Part shown: positions 23,843 through 36,309 of the stretch, one piece after another
How positions within the stretch are numbered: position 1 is the first letter of the stretch
How the letters are laid out: the number at the start of each line of letters is the position of its first letter
NCBI RefSeq assembly: GCF_003573695.1
Contig: NC_039361.1
Location: forward strand, 89,856,149 to 89,920,148
From: Papaver somniferum
Lineage: Eukaryota; Streptophyta; Magnoliopsida; Ranunculales; Papaveraceae
DNA length: 64,000 nucleotides
Direction: 5' to 3'
The notes under the pieces: model-generated
Seen by the model: the letters and a program-made list of their open reading frames with translations, nothing else
Database searches by the model: none
What the model was told of the DNA's origin: nothing
Position numbers and translations under genes: made by a program

Positions 23843-24771
23843 TGTGTGTACATATTTCATCATCAAACACGTGTATGTAGGAAGACACGTGGAGATCATG
23901 CGGGACCAAGTCATCAAAACATGATGACACACGCCCACAGCCAAGAAGCCCATCCCGTCGACGTCGGATCTTTGCCCGAACAAATCCAAGGGCAGAAGTT
24001 AAAAGATGTACCAAAACACGGTGTACTGCGGAGCACCAAATAACTCCCGAAGAGTTACTTTATCTCATCCCCAAAAGAAGCCAAGATCAACGGTGAAGAG
24101 AAGGTTGACTGACATGGATGTGACAGGGGCAGAAGACACTTGTCTGACACGAGCATGCGTCTCAACTACCCGCATTAAACACTCTGAGCAGTGTACGTGT
24201 CGATCAACCCGTGGAACGAACGAGGATGACTCTGCGTGATCAAGCAATGAACGAAGACCTCCGCGTGATGGACACAAAGCACAAGAAGATAAGGTTCCGA
24301 CGTCCCTCAGAAACGGTCCCACACTCTAACCCTATAAATACCCCCCTCCACCAAGAGAGACGGGATCGGAAAAAGAGAGAGAAAAGGATTGTGAGTATAA
24401 GTTTACCTTTTACAATTCACAGACCTATGTAAACTCCAAAGTCATTCGACTACCTCTGTAATCATCAAATGCATAGTGAAACGACAACCCCGTGGATGTA
24501 GGCCTTAGTGCTGAACCACGTAAATCCCAGTCTTATTTACATTTCAGCACTTTACATTCATTTGATACTCCACGAGTTTTACTTTTATACTTAGTTTTCT
24601 TTATCTTCCTCTATGTGAACGCCTCTGGTGATGATATTAGATGAGGCTATTATAAACCCGAAGGTTTTGAGCCAAGGAATCAATGCAATTGTTTCATCAG
24701 TGCGAGTATGTATATAGAGTGCGAACATTGTTTGTGAACATATAGATTCCTTCGTGATTTACGTGTTCACA
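23843..24771 (+). repeat. 3' LTR of the Tat-like element (929 bp)
   Basis: TGTGTGTACATA...GTGTTCACA, followed by the AACAT duplication at 24,772-24,776. TATA box at 24,333-24,340. Lacks the 77-bp duplication of the 5' LTR. Confidence 0.93.
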
Positions 24772-25058
24772 AACATAAAATCCCCAGTAACTTCAAATAA
24801 TACACATTTTAGCTAATTGCGATAATACTATCACAGGTCAACCTTGACATGATTATCTCAAACTCGCTGTGTAAGACCATTTCAAACATGCACGCAAAAA
24901 TAAATTAGCATAAATCTAAAAGTAAAAAAAAAAAAAACAATAGAAAAAGTAAAAGTATTCCATCCTGTTTTTTCTTTTTTGAAAAGTAATCAATAAAGTT
25001 TACAATTCTCTTTAAAAGAAGGATAATTATTATATGAAAATCACAGTAAATAAAACAT

Positions 25059-25244
25059 TTACTTAATATTTACCTTCACAGAGAGATATCCATGATCTCT
25101 CTTCGTCACGGGTATCTTAGTTCCTCGTTCCGTAGACCTGCATTGATAGATGTGCTGATTAGTTTGTCGGATTTCGTATTCGAACTTTCCTGTGGGTGAC
25201 CCGCTTGAAATTCTAATAAGGGTGCACTCTTCCACGGTATACAT
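25059..25244 (-). CDS. Small ORF, possible exon, unknown
   Basis: 61 codons starting MYTVEECTLIRISSGSPTGK. The stretch ...DHGYLSVK is followed by GTAAATATTAAG, a plausible splice donor, so this could be an exon of a degraded host gene. No family recognised; chance is possible. Confidence 0.2.
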   Translation of the reverse strand: MYTVEECTLIRISSGSPTGKFEYEIRQTNQHIYQCRSTERGTKIPVTKRDHGYLSVKVNIK

Positions 25245-25390
25245 CCATCATAAGGGATGCGAGTCTACATGTGTTCCTTTGACAACACTATTGTAGTAAA
25301 CTAAAACATTAGATAATTACGATTTGGGTAGTTCGTAATATAAAATGAATATTATTTTTTCCGGATCACGTTGTTAGTTATCTTGTAGCT

Positions 25391-25476
25391 AGTTCATCCA
25401 GATACTATAAGAGTATCCAATAGTCTGAGATTCAGTTCATCCAGATACTATAAGAGTATCCAATAGTCTGAGATTC
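25391..25476. repeat. 43-bp perfect tandem duplication
   Basis: Two adjacent identical copies starting AGTTCATCCAGATACTATAA at 25,391 and 25,434. The unit also contains GATACTATAAGAGTATC, an imperfect palindrome. Confidence 0.92.
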
Positions 25477-26896
25477 TGCAGGTAATCAAGTATATTTAAG
25501 TATCAGAAAGACCGTCACGAAAATATAGGAAAAAAACAAACAAAAATATATTGAAATCTAGGAGACCCCGTTAACAAAATGTGCACGTGATGTCGTCATT
25601 ACGAATACAAAATATGTTATCTTCTTAGGTTCTACTGGATCTGTTAGTCTTCGCTTTCTTTAACAAAAACCAGTAAACTTATCAAAAGTATGCAGCATGA
25701 AAGGAACAAAAAACTTATTTTAAAAGTGAAATTTATAATTAAATTAAAATTATATTTTACAACTTAGCTTCATAAGTGAAGTTTATATTTAGCGTTAGGA
25801 ACTCCCATATTTTGTCTTTACTTAATTCGTTTCTTCAAATTTATTTCTCGTTGTTGTTGGAGTTTCTTCATCTTCAATGCCACCTACATTTGGATACATT
25901 TTTACGTTATCTAGTATCTGTTAGAATCTACAAATACTAACTATTTTTTATAAGGATTGTAAATCGCTGAACAATTATTTTATGTACAAAATTCTTTATC
26001 ACCCTTTCCAAGCTTGTAGTTATTCAAACAATTTTGGCAAGTAGATTCCAACATTATTTGTGGTGTTATTTTTTGTGCATAAGAAGATTCAATAATTTTA
26101 TTTGTAATGTCAAGACTCAAAGAAATACAAATTGAGCAAGTAAAAGTTGTTTACACTCGATTAATCAAGAAATCAGAACACGTCATGCAAGGGTAGATCT
26201 TATGGAAATTAGGTCAAGATTGAAGTTGTTGGTGTCTGCTATGGTCAACTGATACATGTGAAGATTATTGCTTGTTGTTCAAAGGAGTTGCTTGGATTCA
26301 GTTAATTGAGACCGAGAAAGGCTGATGATGGTGTTGATTTGTGTCGTTTTTTGAATATAAATGAGAGAAGATGTGGGTGATGGTCATGGATTGAGTATCT
26401 GGTAGTGCTGAAGCTGCAGTGACTAGATGAATGTTAGGATGTTATTTCCGGGTTAACTGTGCTGAGAGTGATGTATGTGTGGAAGATGTTTTTGCAGGGG
26501 TTCAAGTTTCTAGGATGTCTTGGTGAAGTTGCACAAAGGCTGGACATGAAAAAGAGAATAAAAGGAGTTATGTGTGAAGTGAAGTTGTTATTGCAAACAA
26601 CAAAAAGAATTGAATTTGTAGTGGGGAATTGAAATTATGATGTTGTTATGAAGGAATTGAGAAGTGGTTAGTCTTGATAAATGTTGTTATTGCAGAAATT
26701 GGTTGTTTTCCATGAGTAGAATGGTGTTGTTGTTGATCCGAGAATAGGAAATGATGATGGAATGGAACTGGCTGGGAAATTTGCAGGATGTAGTGATGTG
26801 AAGTGTTGTAGTTCGAAATGGGAAAAATTGAGTTTCTCTTAGTTTAGGTGTATGCTTAGGTTTGTAAGCTGGTGTTGCAGTGAAGATGGTGGTCCT

Positions 26897-29247
26897 TGAA
26901 AAAGCGTGGGTATAAAAACCACACCCAATATTTCGCTTAGCAATCTGTATGGACTAACTCCAACATACTTTCAAGAGAATAAACTATACTCACTCTTAAT
27001 AAAGTATATCAAAGAGTTATATTATCTCGATCTCTCGATTTAATCCTTGCTCAAGCAAATAGAAATCTGCGAGTCCGATTAAATATAAGAGAGATAACTT
27101 GTATGGTACCAAAGACCAATATCCAAGTGTCAATCAATGTAAATCAACAACCAAAGGTCGGATATTTTAATTGATTGAACTAACGCACAACCTGTGATAT
27201 TTCAATTATATAACACAATATAATGCGGAAAAGAAATAACACAGATACCGGAATTTTGTTAACGAGGAAACCGCAAATGCAGAAAAAACCCCGGACCTAG
27301 TCTTGATTGAACACAAACTGTATTAATCTGCTACAGACACTAGCCTACTACAAACTAACTTCGGTCTGGACTGTAGTTGAACCCAAATCAATGTCACACT
27401 GATCCAAGGTACGTTTATGCTCCTTACATCTCTGATCCCAGCAGGATACTACGCACTTGATTCCCTTAGCTGATCTCACCTACAACTAAGAGTTGCTATG
27501 ACCCTAAGTCGGAGACTTTAATAAACAAATTTGTATCACACAGAAAAGTCTACGTTAATAGATAAATCTATCTCCCACATAAATACCTACGAGTTTTGTT
27601 CCGTCTTTTGATAAATCAAGGTGAACAGGAACCAATTGATAAACCAGACTTATATTCCCGAAGAACAACTTAGTATTATCAATCACCTCACAATAATCTT
27701 AATCGACGCGACGAAATAAGATATTGTGGAATCACAAACGATAAGACGAATATGTTTGTGATTACTTTTATATATTTCCTATCGGAGATATCAATCTCAA
27801 GACAATCTTTGCGATTGTACTCGTACGATAGAATATGCAAGATCAGATCACACAACTACAAGAAAGTAGTATCGGTCTGGCTTCACAATCCCAATGAAGT
27901 CTTCAAGTATTTAACCTACAGGGTCTCGAGAAGAAACCTAAGGTTAAAGGAGAATCGACTCTAGCCAAAATAATTAGTATCACACAGGAGGTGCGGGGAT
28001 TAGGTTTCCCAGTTGCTAGAGTTCTCCCTTATATAGTCTTTCAAATCAGGGTTTGAAATCAATGTTAGCTTGGTAACAAAGCATTCAATATTCATCGTTA
28101 GATGAAAACCTGATTAGATTCAAGCTAATATCTTTCAACCGTTGGATCGAAAACTTAGCTTGTTACACACAAATGAAATGCACGATTTTAGGTTTGTGTA
28201 GCCGTACCCAAACATGTACATTTTTTGGTTCAACAATAGTTAACCAAATGGTTAGCCATATGAGCACTTTCATATCAACCATATTATTCTTCACCATAAC
28301 TAGTTTAAATGGCTCAAATGAACTAGTTAGAGAGTTTTTCAATTTCTTAGATCTTATAGAAGTATACAAGACACAATCGAAGCAAAAACGATTTGATTCA
28401 CTCGAATCGATTCATGAACTTTATATCCACGGTTTGTAAACTTGCATTCTTTAGTTTATATAAATATAAGTTCATAAGTAATCGTCTTTAGAAATAACCA
28501 ACTCAAGTACGCGGACTAAGTTCGCCGATTTAAGTTCCCGGAAGGAGTTCACTAAATCCAGCAGATTTTATCGGGATGAACTTCCGCCAGTTCGCGGACT
28601 GAGTTCACGGCTCTTGTTCCGGTTTTCCTGATCAACAAAGTATGCATACTTTGGTTCAAGGAATAATAAGGAATTATACATATATTTGTTACCACACAAT
28701 GCTTATATCCAACATTGGTTATATATTCTAAACTCTCATTTCAATCATTTAAACATTCTTAGAGGACGTTATATAGTTGTTATTCACAAACCATTTTTCG
28801 TCAAAGAAATTTTCAAAGTGATTGAAACATAACATGACTTTCGTCACTAGGTAAAGATGAACTTGGCCAAAGCGAAAGCTTACCAACACATATTTCGAGA
28901 AATAGATAAGCGAGATAAACTCGGCTCGAAATAGCAAATGTGTATAATCAAAGTCTATATAGAAAAACGACTTTTCTATCAAGATAGAGTAGATAGACTT
29001 TTGAGTGATATATAAGTTCAAGTCTGCACATACCTTTTAGTCGATGAAGTTCCACTAGTTCCTTGAGTAGTTCTTCGTCTTGTATGATGATCTCCATGGA
29101 GTTCTTGAGCTCAACTAAACTTTTTATCCTAGTCCGACACTTAGCTATAGTAGACTAGAAATAAATACTAATAGTTTTGATCACTAAAGTTGACAAAAAT
29201 TATTGAGATAGCAACACATGCGAGTTCGACCGAGCAGTGCTCTAACA
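26897..29247 (-). repeat. LTR-A: 3' LTR of a SIRE-like copia element (2,351 bp)
   Basis: Homologous over its length to LTR-C (51,073-53,382). On the minus strand it begins TGTTAGAGCACTGCTCGG right after a polypurine tract (AAAGGGGGAGAT, 29,248-29,261) and ends near TTTTTCA at 26,897. It carries clustered TTCGCGGACT-like words near 28,510-28,615. The PPT fixes the orientation. Confidence 0.85.
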
Positions 29248-30559
29248 ATCTCCCCCTTTGTAAATTTTAGTGGAAAAACTACTAATACATATGGAATACA
29301 AAAATGAATAAATAAACTTTTGTATATCCTATTCCACATGCCTAATCTTCAACATTACTCGAAATCTTTGTCACTTCCAAGTACTCCAATGATTCCAAAG
29401 GTTGTAAGTTCAGCATCATCGTTGTTGAAAATCCGTAGCTATAACAATTAGAAAACATAGTTCCCAATCATTGTTATCCAGTGTGATAGTATCATTATGC
29501 AGCATCAAAGTTCAATTGTATCACAACTTCGACAACAATACTATGGTGATATGTATCACTCCCCCTTAGTCAATACTCCATCTCACATGGAAACCACTCC
29601 CCCTTACAAAATGATCCGAAAACCATATGTATTTGTAGTGTGAACTACATATTAATTCTCCCACTTTTTGTCAATAAAATTGGCAAAGGTACAATAACGG
29701 GATCCTAATGAAAATTTCCATAGAGACATTTCATGACCAAAAGTAAGCACATATCAACTTATTTAGATGCAATCATATAAACGAAGCTAAATGCTTTCAT
29801 CAAGAAGTTTATAAAGATAAAAGATAACCCCTATAATATTCCACAACCGCATTCCCCACAAAGATTTGCCAATTAAGCACAAATTCAATTAAGAACTCTC
29901 CCCAATAATATGTTATTCCCGAAGGAACAACAAGAGCGACCTTAGTTTCAAAAGAAAAGAAGGATTTGGAAATAACAAATCACATACGAATATGAATTTG
30001 AATCCAAATAATACTCAATTAAATTAACCTCAAGAGAACCCATGATTAATTCAATTGGAATACACAACTAAATTACCACAAGAGTGTGATCAATTTAATT
30101 GGTCATGCTCAACATAAGTGAACTTACAGAGCCTCACAGTATATGCATAAAATATGGATCAGGGAATATCAATAATGCGGAATACACAAGGATTCATTCT
30201 ATTTTCCATTACTATTTGCACAATGAAATACAATAGACATAATCCTCGTAAACAAAAGCTGATCATATCTTCCATCAATAATGACATAACAGGCTTCAAA
30301 CTTTTGTGATGTCAAAAGCTCATTCATTCTTTTATCAATACATGCATATTGACTTACGAAGGACTTAACTTTTGACAAGGTATGGGACAATCATAGTTCA
30401 CGGACGAAGATACACATATCCCATAACATATTTCAATATATAAAACCATAAAGATTAATACTGCAAAAATCATCTTCCAAACAATTTAGAAATTAAACAA
30501 ATAACCCTAAAAACATGAAGATGAAAACGTTGGACATAGCTATGTGTAATCAAAATACT

Positions 30560-31745
30560 GAGCAAGATCAAATAGCAAATATTTTGGTGGATCACTATAA
30601 AAACAAGTTTGAATATCAAGATGTTACGATTCATGAGGAGATATTGGAAGCAATTCCTAAAATTATCAATTCTGAAGATAATATATTTCTTGATGCTATT
30701 CCTTCTGCAATGGAAATCAAAGGAGCGGTTTTTAGTATGAATGCAAATAGTGCTCCAAGGACATATGGATTTCCTGACAGTTTCTATAAATTTTCTTGGG
30801 AAATAATTGGTACAGAGCTTATTGAAGCAATTCAATATTGTTGGACTTACATGTTCATTCCTAAGGGATTAAACTCCAATTTCTTGTTCCTTCTTCCCAA
30901 AGTGCAAGGTGAAAGAAGAGCAGATCAATTTAGGACGATTGGTCTAGAAAATTTCATTCTCAAAATCTTCACCAGAATTATTACTACAAGAATCAGTACC
31001 TTGATAGGAAGGTTAATTTCTTCTCAACAAAGTGCATTTATTAAAGGAAGGAACATACATGGCAAAATTGCGTTAGCTTCTGAGATGATCAATGAACTGA
31101 ACATAAAAAGAAGAGGAGGAAAATGTTGGGATTAAACTGGACATAACTCAAGGTTTTGATTCCTTAAGTTGGGATTTCTTTTTTGAAGTACTAAGAAGAT
31201 TTGGCTTCTTTGAAACTGGTATTAATTGGATCAATTTTTTTTTTGAGTCTGCTATGATCTCTGTTCTTGTTAATGGTGGTCCATGTGGTATTTTTGGTGT
31301 TGGGAGGGGTCTCAGATAAGGTGATCCATTATCTCTCATTCTACTCATTCTTGCAGAAGAAGCTCTTAGCAGAAACATTTCACAATTGGTGCAGGAAGGA
31401 AAGATTCAAGCAATGGTGACAAGAGGTAAATATCAACCTTTTCACTTCATTTTTGCAGATGATATATTCATACTCTGCAATGGTCACAAGAAATCATTGG
31501 ACAATTTGATGCATTTATTAAGAAAGTATCAATGTTCATCTGGTCAAGTTGTTAGTAGGAACAAAAGCAAATGCGTTGTAGGAGGAATTTCAGATGCAAA
31601 AAGAAATGCAATTGCAGATTACTTACATATGGGACTTTCTGAGTTACCAGATACTTATTTGGGAGTTATACTAGATACAGGTAGATTCAAAACTTATAAA
31701 GTTTGGGAAATGGTGGAATTAATGCAGAAGATGCTTGCTGGATAG
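30560..31745 (+). pseudogene. LINE reverse transcriptase
   Basis: Recognisable L1 RT blocks: LFLLPKVQGERRADQFRTIG, KIFTRIITTRIS, SSQQSAFIKGRNIHG (to 31,135). After a break come GGVGRGLR-like sequence and the catalytic FADDIFIL (about 31,453-31,476), then QVVSRNKSKCVVGG. An ATG at 30,515 lies in host copia sequence, so the first dozen codons of that ORF are not LINE-encoded. In-frame stops near 31,133 and 31,317 make it non-functional. Confidence 0.88.
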
Positions 31746-32700
31746 ATGGGTAAGCTACTAGCTTTCTCAGCAAGATTAACATTAGTAAAACATTTTCTTT
31801 GCAGCATAGCCATCTACAACATGGATGTTTATAAGTGGTCTAAATTTGTTATTAAAGAATGCGAGAAAATAATTATGATTTTTTTGTGGTCTGGTGACCC
31901 TGCAGTTAAAAAGTTAATCACTGTAAAATGGGATGAAGTTAATGATCCAATATCTGAAGAGGGCTTGGGATTAAGGAGGTTGGAAGTGATGAATAAAGCA
32001 ATGCTAATGAAACTCTTGTGGAAGATTGAAACTGAAGATGTAGAATGGACTCAGTTTATGAGAGCAAAGTACAAGAACAAGCACAATGAATGGATTACTT
32101 CATACAGACAATCATCTATTTGGCCAGGGATTAAATGGGTTATTACTGAAATAAATGATAACAAAATATGGATTCTAGGTGATGGAAACCAATATATGTA
32201 TGGAATGATAAATGGATCAAATATTATGCTCTTATTGAGAGACATGCAGAAGATCAATTTGTTCAAAGGAACATAAACTTAAAAGTTGCAAACCTAATTG
32301 TGGATGGTGTATGGAAAATTCCAGGAAAAATGTTCAACTTCTTTGAGAAGAATGAAGTACCAGCTATTGGTGATGGCCCTGACAAACTGATATGGGAGAA
32401 ATTTTTAAATGGACAGCTTTCTGTTTCCAGTGCAACATAAAAAAATAAGAAACAAATATCCAGTTTTGTCTTGGACAAAGCAAGTTTGGGATCCCAGTGT
32501 ACATCCTTATACATCTGCCAATGTATGGAAGATTTTAAGAGGAGCTTGTGCCACAGAAGAAGCTGTAAGGAAGAAGGGATTTCTAGCTATATCAAAGTGT
32601 TATCTGTGTGGCAATGCACAGGATACAATGAGCCACATACTGTGCGATTGTTCATTCAACATCAAAATATGGCACTGACTGGGAGGGATTTTTTGCTTCC
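31746..32700 (+). pseudogene. LINE RT C-terminal region and zf-RVT domain
   Basis: 31,746-32,276 continues the RT thumb/connection (LLAFSARLTLVKHFLCSIAIY, EEGLGLRRLEVMNKAMLMKL). After frameshifts, 32,409-32,678 carries the zinc-binding zf-RVT segment with CYLCGNAQDTMSHILCDC. This domain follows RT in many plant L1 elements. Broken by several frame changes. Confidence 0.8.
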
Positions 32701-33009
32701 TTAATCCTTCATCATTTGAAGAAGTACTGAAATTTGCTAAAGGCAAAAATAAAGAAATTCAGGAAACTTGGTATAATAGTGCCTTCAAGGTGATGGTGGA
32801 ACTCTGTCATACAAGAAATAAGAAAATTTATGAGAATGAAGCACCTGAAATTGAAAAGCTCAAACATATTATCTTGTCTTACACAAAAGAATGTGGATAA
32901 AAATGGAAGGATCAAAATGGGGCAACATGTATGATTTTCCAATTTTACTTCATTTTGGAAATTGCTACATAAATGACAGTTGTAAAAAAATGTTACTTCA
33001 AGCTGCCTG

Positions 33010-33290
33010 CAAGAGGACAAGTACTATTATGTTGTGATGGTGCATCAAAAGGCAATCCTGGTAATGCAGGACTGGGTTTTTTTGGCAAGGAATGATACTG
33101 GAGAATGTTTTGGAGCATCTTCTGGAGGTTTGGGGATTGCAACAAATTATTTGTCAGAAGTAATGGCTTTAATAGTTGCTGGTGAATGGGCTGTGAAGAA
33201 AAGATATAAAAAGGTATGTTTCAGCCTTGACTCTAAAGAAGTTTTACTAGATTTCTACAATGATAAGATATCATAGATTGTGGTGAATAT
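33010..33290 (+). pseudogene. LINE C-terminal RNase H domain, frameshifted
   Basis: CDGASKGNPGNAGLGFFGKE (start about 33,033) holds the first catalytic Asp. A shift in the T-run near 33,080 moves to the frame with ASSGGLGIATNYLSEVMAL (catalytic Glu) and VCFSLDSKEVL (catalytic Asp). RNase H at the C-terminus is typical of some plant L1 clades. Confidence 0.8.
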
Positions 33291-33747
33291 ATGGAACAAT
33301 ATTATAAAGAGTATCACATAAATTACTTTCATTCATTCATATAGAGAGATTAATTTCTATGCTGATAAGATGTCCAAAAGGGGAGTACTTCTTACAAGAG
33401 GGACAATACTATATTATGAAGAAAAGCCAAGCTTTGTGAATCAGCTAGAAAAGGAAGATGGTGTGTACTTCAGGTTCCGTGCTTGAATGAATTTATGATG
33501 TAAAAAATTATCTCGGAGCTGAGTTGTATAATTTTTGTTTAACAGTTTTTACTTGGGCTCAACTAATGGGCTGTCTTTAGTTGGGTATGTGCCTTGATGA
33601 TTTCATGGCCTTTGGTATTTTGTAAATTTTTTGATCCTTTTGGTAATAAAATTTCATGATTAAAAAAAAATCACAATAATGGTTATTCCAAACTCTAGTT
33701 ATTCTTCTAAACAAAACAAGAAAATAAAATTCTTAATAGAAGACTTA

Positions 33748-33999
33748 TTAGACGTTGTAGATCTTTCTCAAGGCATCTACCGAGAATTCCTTCTTGTTAT
33801 TGAAAAGCCCATTGATTATGGGATCGTTCAATTCCTCTAAATCTTCAGAAATCTCGGTCAACTCACTAAGTTCTCTTTTTAGCTCACGCAAGGTGTTCTT
33901 GGTTAGAGACAACATTTGTTCATATTGAGTTATCTCTTCTAAAGATGAAACAATTTGAGATTTTAAATTGTTTCTTTTGTTGATGAAATCTTTCACCAA
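33748..33999 (-). CDS. Coiled-coil ORF of copia copy A (83 codons)
   Basis: MVKDFINKRNNLKSQIVSSL followed by a Leu/Glu/Lys heptad pattern to about residue 58. It occupies the same place as the ORF at 48,761-49,180 in the other copy: last ORF before the 3' non-coding tail. Probably the 3' fragment of a longer element ORF truncated by LTR-B. Function unknown. Confidence 0.4.
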   Translation of the reverse strand: MVKDFINKRNNLKSQIVSSLEEITQYEQMLSLTKNTLRELKRELSELTEISEDLEELNDPIINGLFNNKKEFSVDALRKIYNV

Positions 34000-34005
34000 A
34001 CCCCT

Positions 34006-36309
34006 TGTTGATGGTGGTTTTTAGTTCAGGGTCAAAACTGTAAAATCCTGTATTTAATGCGATGTCATCCTACAAAGGAATAAAATCCATTTCAAAGTAA
34101 TGAGTGCTCAAACCTCTTTACTTGTATATGTATCGATCAATTCAATATATTTATGAAATTTATCGGAATGGTGCGTCAAGCCGCGACCCCAGATATTCTA
34201 TAAATTTCAACCTATCGCATTATTTACTAATGCATGACTCGCCTAGTATTTTCCTATGATATGTTCCCTGGCTGAACTTTCAATGTTGGCATGACATAAA
34301 GATTGATTTTCACTCACAGCAGAGTAGCACGAATCTCTCGAAGTGTCAGTATTGAAATCTGCATGGAAACACTCGCGTAGGCTACACTACCCTGTGACAA
34401 AGGGATTAGCGTGTTTACACATCTTTTAATTAAAAGTTAGCGCGATCAAACCCGTTTAAATTCCTTAAGGGAAATCCAGACTGTCCATATCAGTCTCAAA
34501 AATAATCACGACCACACGATTTGGACGCGCGATTTAACAAGCTTAGACTACTCCTAACGGAACTAGGCAATCACCATAGTGACCATCGGAGGGCCCACTA
34601 GTGATCTAGTCGATCAGGTCCTATTTTTATCATCCGCAAGTGCTTCAAACGCCGACCCAAACATGGATGATCGCGCTGTCAAAAAGAGAGCTCAAACGAT
34701 CTAGACCGGCCAAAACGGTCTCAGAAGCGTCACCACCGTCTAATTCGCTAGCCTCGTTGGACGGCTTGGATTTTCCCAAAAGCAATTACGGAAGTGTCGG
34801 CGTGTTCACCACCGACCCAATATTATCCCCGATCAATCGACTTGCTCATGGGAAGTCAATCGCACACCAAACCGTTCGATTGAACTAGGGTAGGCACAAC
34901 CGCTTTAAAAACCTAATTGGTGTTTGCGGCAATATGTTACTGCCGCAAATCAAGCACGACCATCCATCTTTGCCAGCCGAATCGAGTGGCTTAGATCTAA
35001 TTTTGGATGGCTCGGAGATGTCAGCATGCTCGCTGGCAAACCACCTTTGCATATGGTCGATCAACCTGTCCATGGAAAAACCAGAGCGCATCAAAACACT
35101 TGCCCAAAGTAGGGTGAACACTTTGTTTTGAAAAACCTAAAATTGTGTTTGCGGCAACGCCCTACTGTCGCAAATCGATCACAACCATCCATCTTCGCCG
35201 GCCTAGTTGAGAGGCTTAGATTTAATTTCAGGTGGCCTCGAAGATGTCAACGTGATCACCGTCGGCCCACGTCCACACGTGACCGAACGACATGCTTGAA
35301 CTAGCGCTTGATGCCTTGAATTGCTCGCCCAAAAGAGAGTTGGCCGAACGGCCCCTAAACCCTAAGGTTGCGTCAATAGTAGTATACAACTTCCGCAAAT
35401 CATCTCTTCCATCCAACTTTGCCATCCTAGCTGGATGGTGTAGATTTTCAGAAAACTAGCAAAGTAGCATTGTGGTCACCGGCAATCCCTCCTCCACAGG
35501 GAGTGATCGACCAAGAGACAGCTCGAACATAGGGTCCTCAAACGATTACCCAAAGATGTCCGGTCGTGCTACTTTTAAGACGCTCAATCCGTGACTGATT
35601 CGATCTATCTCAAAAAACAGCAATGCTTCCAACACATCGATTATTTTCAGCTGCTTATTAGAAAGCGATGCTTTACATACATCGATTATAAGCAATGCTT
35701 TATAAATATCGGTTTTACAAATAATTTAACTTATTATTTGACCTAAAAGCACTACGTGCTGATTTTAGCGGCAAGTCACATGACTTGACCCATTCACTCT
35801 AGACATCAAACATGTCACAAACTGGGGGATGCTCACTGGGGTATTGGACTGGCGGTTTACAACGTGCGGCGTGCAACGCACCCATTACGAGAAAGTGTCA
35901 GTAAAGACGGAAAATTAATAGTAATGAGAGTAGTGGTGAACGTGTGATCAGTCCTCCCTCATAACGGAAACATGACGATCACCATCTTCCGCACAAACCC
36001 ACTTCTCCACTACTTAACTTCCTCCACTTCCTAGGAGATCGGTGTGCGCTCAATGACTTGTATAAATAGGTTTTCAACCTATTCAAACGAACGGAGAACA
36101 CAAGTGTTATAAACACAAGTAACCATAAACCATTTTCTGATACAAGTCATAAAACAGCCGCACCTTCATAATTCAACATTCTGATCTCAAACACCTTCTC
36201 CGCATCCCTCACTAAGATCAACCTCTCTCCTTCACCTTGTGACCGAATTGAATCTGAAACGACCATTTCTTGATTTATGCCAGAGTCTTACAGATTGATC
36301 TCTCTAACA
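34006..36309 (-). repeat. LTR-B (2,304 bp), different from LTR-A/C
   Basis: Plus-strand ends are TGTTGATGGTGG and TCTCTCTAACA; on the minus strand TGTTAGAGAGAT...CATCAACA. A copia-type PPT (AAATGGGGAGAT, 36,310-36,322) abuts its high-coordinate end, so it is a 3' LTR for a minus-strand element. Apart from the terminal CTCTAACA it shows no similarity by eye to LTR-A/C. No matching target duplication (CCCCT on the left). Confidence 0.7.
34740..35460. repeat. 225-bp tandem array inside LTR-B
   Basis: Anchors GCTAGCCTCG, GCCAGCCGAA, GCCGGCCTAG and GCCATCCTAG lie at 34,747, 34,972, 35,197 and 35,421, spacing 225, 225 and 224. Units also share TTTGCGGCAA (34,922; 35,148), the CATCCATCTT words and GGCTTAGAT. 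Identity is moderate, so the array is old. Confidence 0.85.

Larger units (their letters stand above)
11017..24771 (+). mobile_element. Ty3/gypsy LTR retrotransposon, Tat-like lineage, 13,755 bp
   Basis: Complete structure: AACAT duplication, 5' LTR, PBS, gag, protease, RT, RNase H, second RNase H, integrase, a long downstream region with an antisense gene, PPT and 3' LTR. The dual RNase H order and an antisense downstream ORF are known for the plant Tat lineage. The LTRs differ by only about 20-25 substitutions by eye plus a 77-bp duplication and small indels, so the insertion is fairly recent. All plus-strand genes carry frameshifts, so the copy cannot be autonomous. Confidence 0.92.
24777..26896. 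other. Stretch without a recognised gene
   Basis: Contains a small minus-strand ORF (25,059-25,244, described separately), a 43-bp duplication, and from about 26,190 a block rich in G and T but poor in C on the plus strand, ending at LTR-A. No domain recognised. Confidence 0.5.
30553..33670 (+). mobile_element. 5'-truncated L1-type LINE
   Basis: Lies inside copia copy A. Left flank ...GTGTAATCA and right flank AATCACAATAATGG join to match the paralogous uninterrupted site at about 48,680-48,700 (...GTGTAATCACAACAACGG). AATCA is the minimal shared target word. The element ends in a 9-A tail (33,662-33,670). The 5' part (ORF1, endonuclease) is missing; RT, zf-RVT and RNase H remain. Confidence 0.88.
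29248..34005 (-). mobile_element. Copia internal region, copy A (3' end), interrupted by a LINE
   Basis: 29,248-30,552 and 33,671-34,005 are the same type of sequence as 36,310-37,206 plus 48,250 onward. In minus orientation it runs coiled-coil ORF, long non-coding tail, PPT, LTR-A. Copy A is cut off at 34,005 where LTR-B begins. Confidence 0.75.

Noticed and set aside
34006..36309. LTR-B as a simple solo LTR inserted in copia copy A
   Set aside because: Its right flank is another PPT and 3' internal end, not the continuation of copy A, and no target duplication is present.
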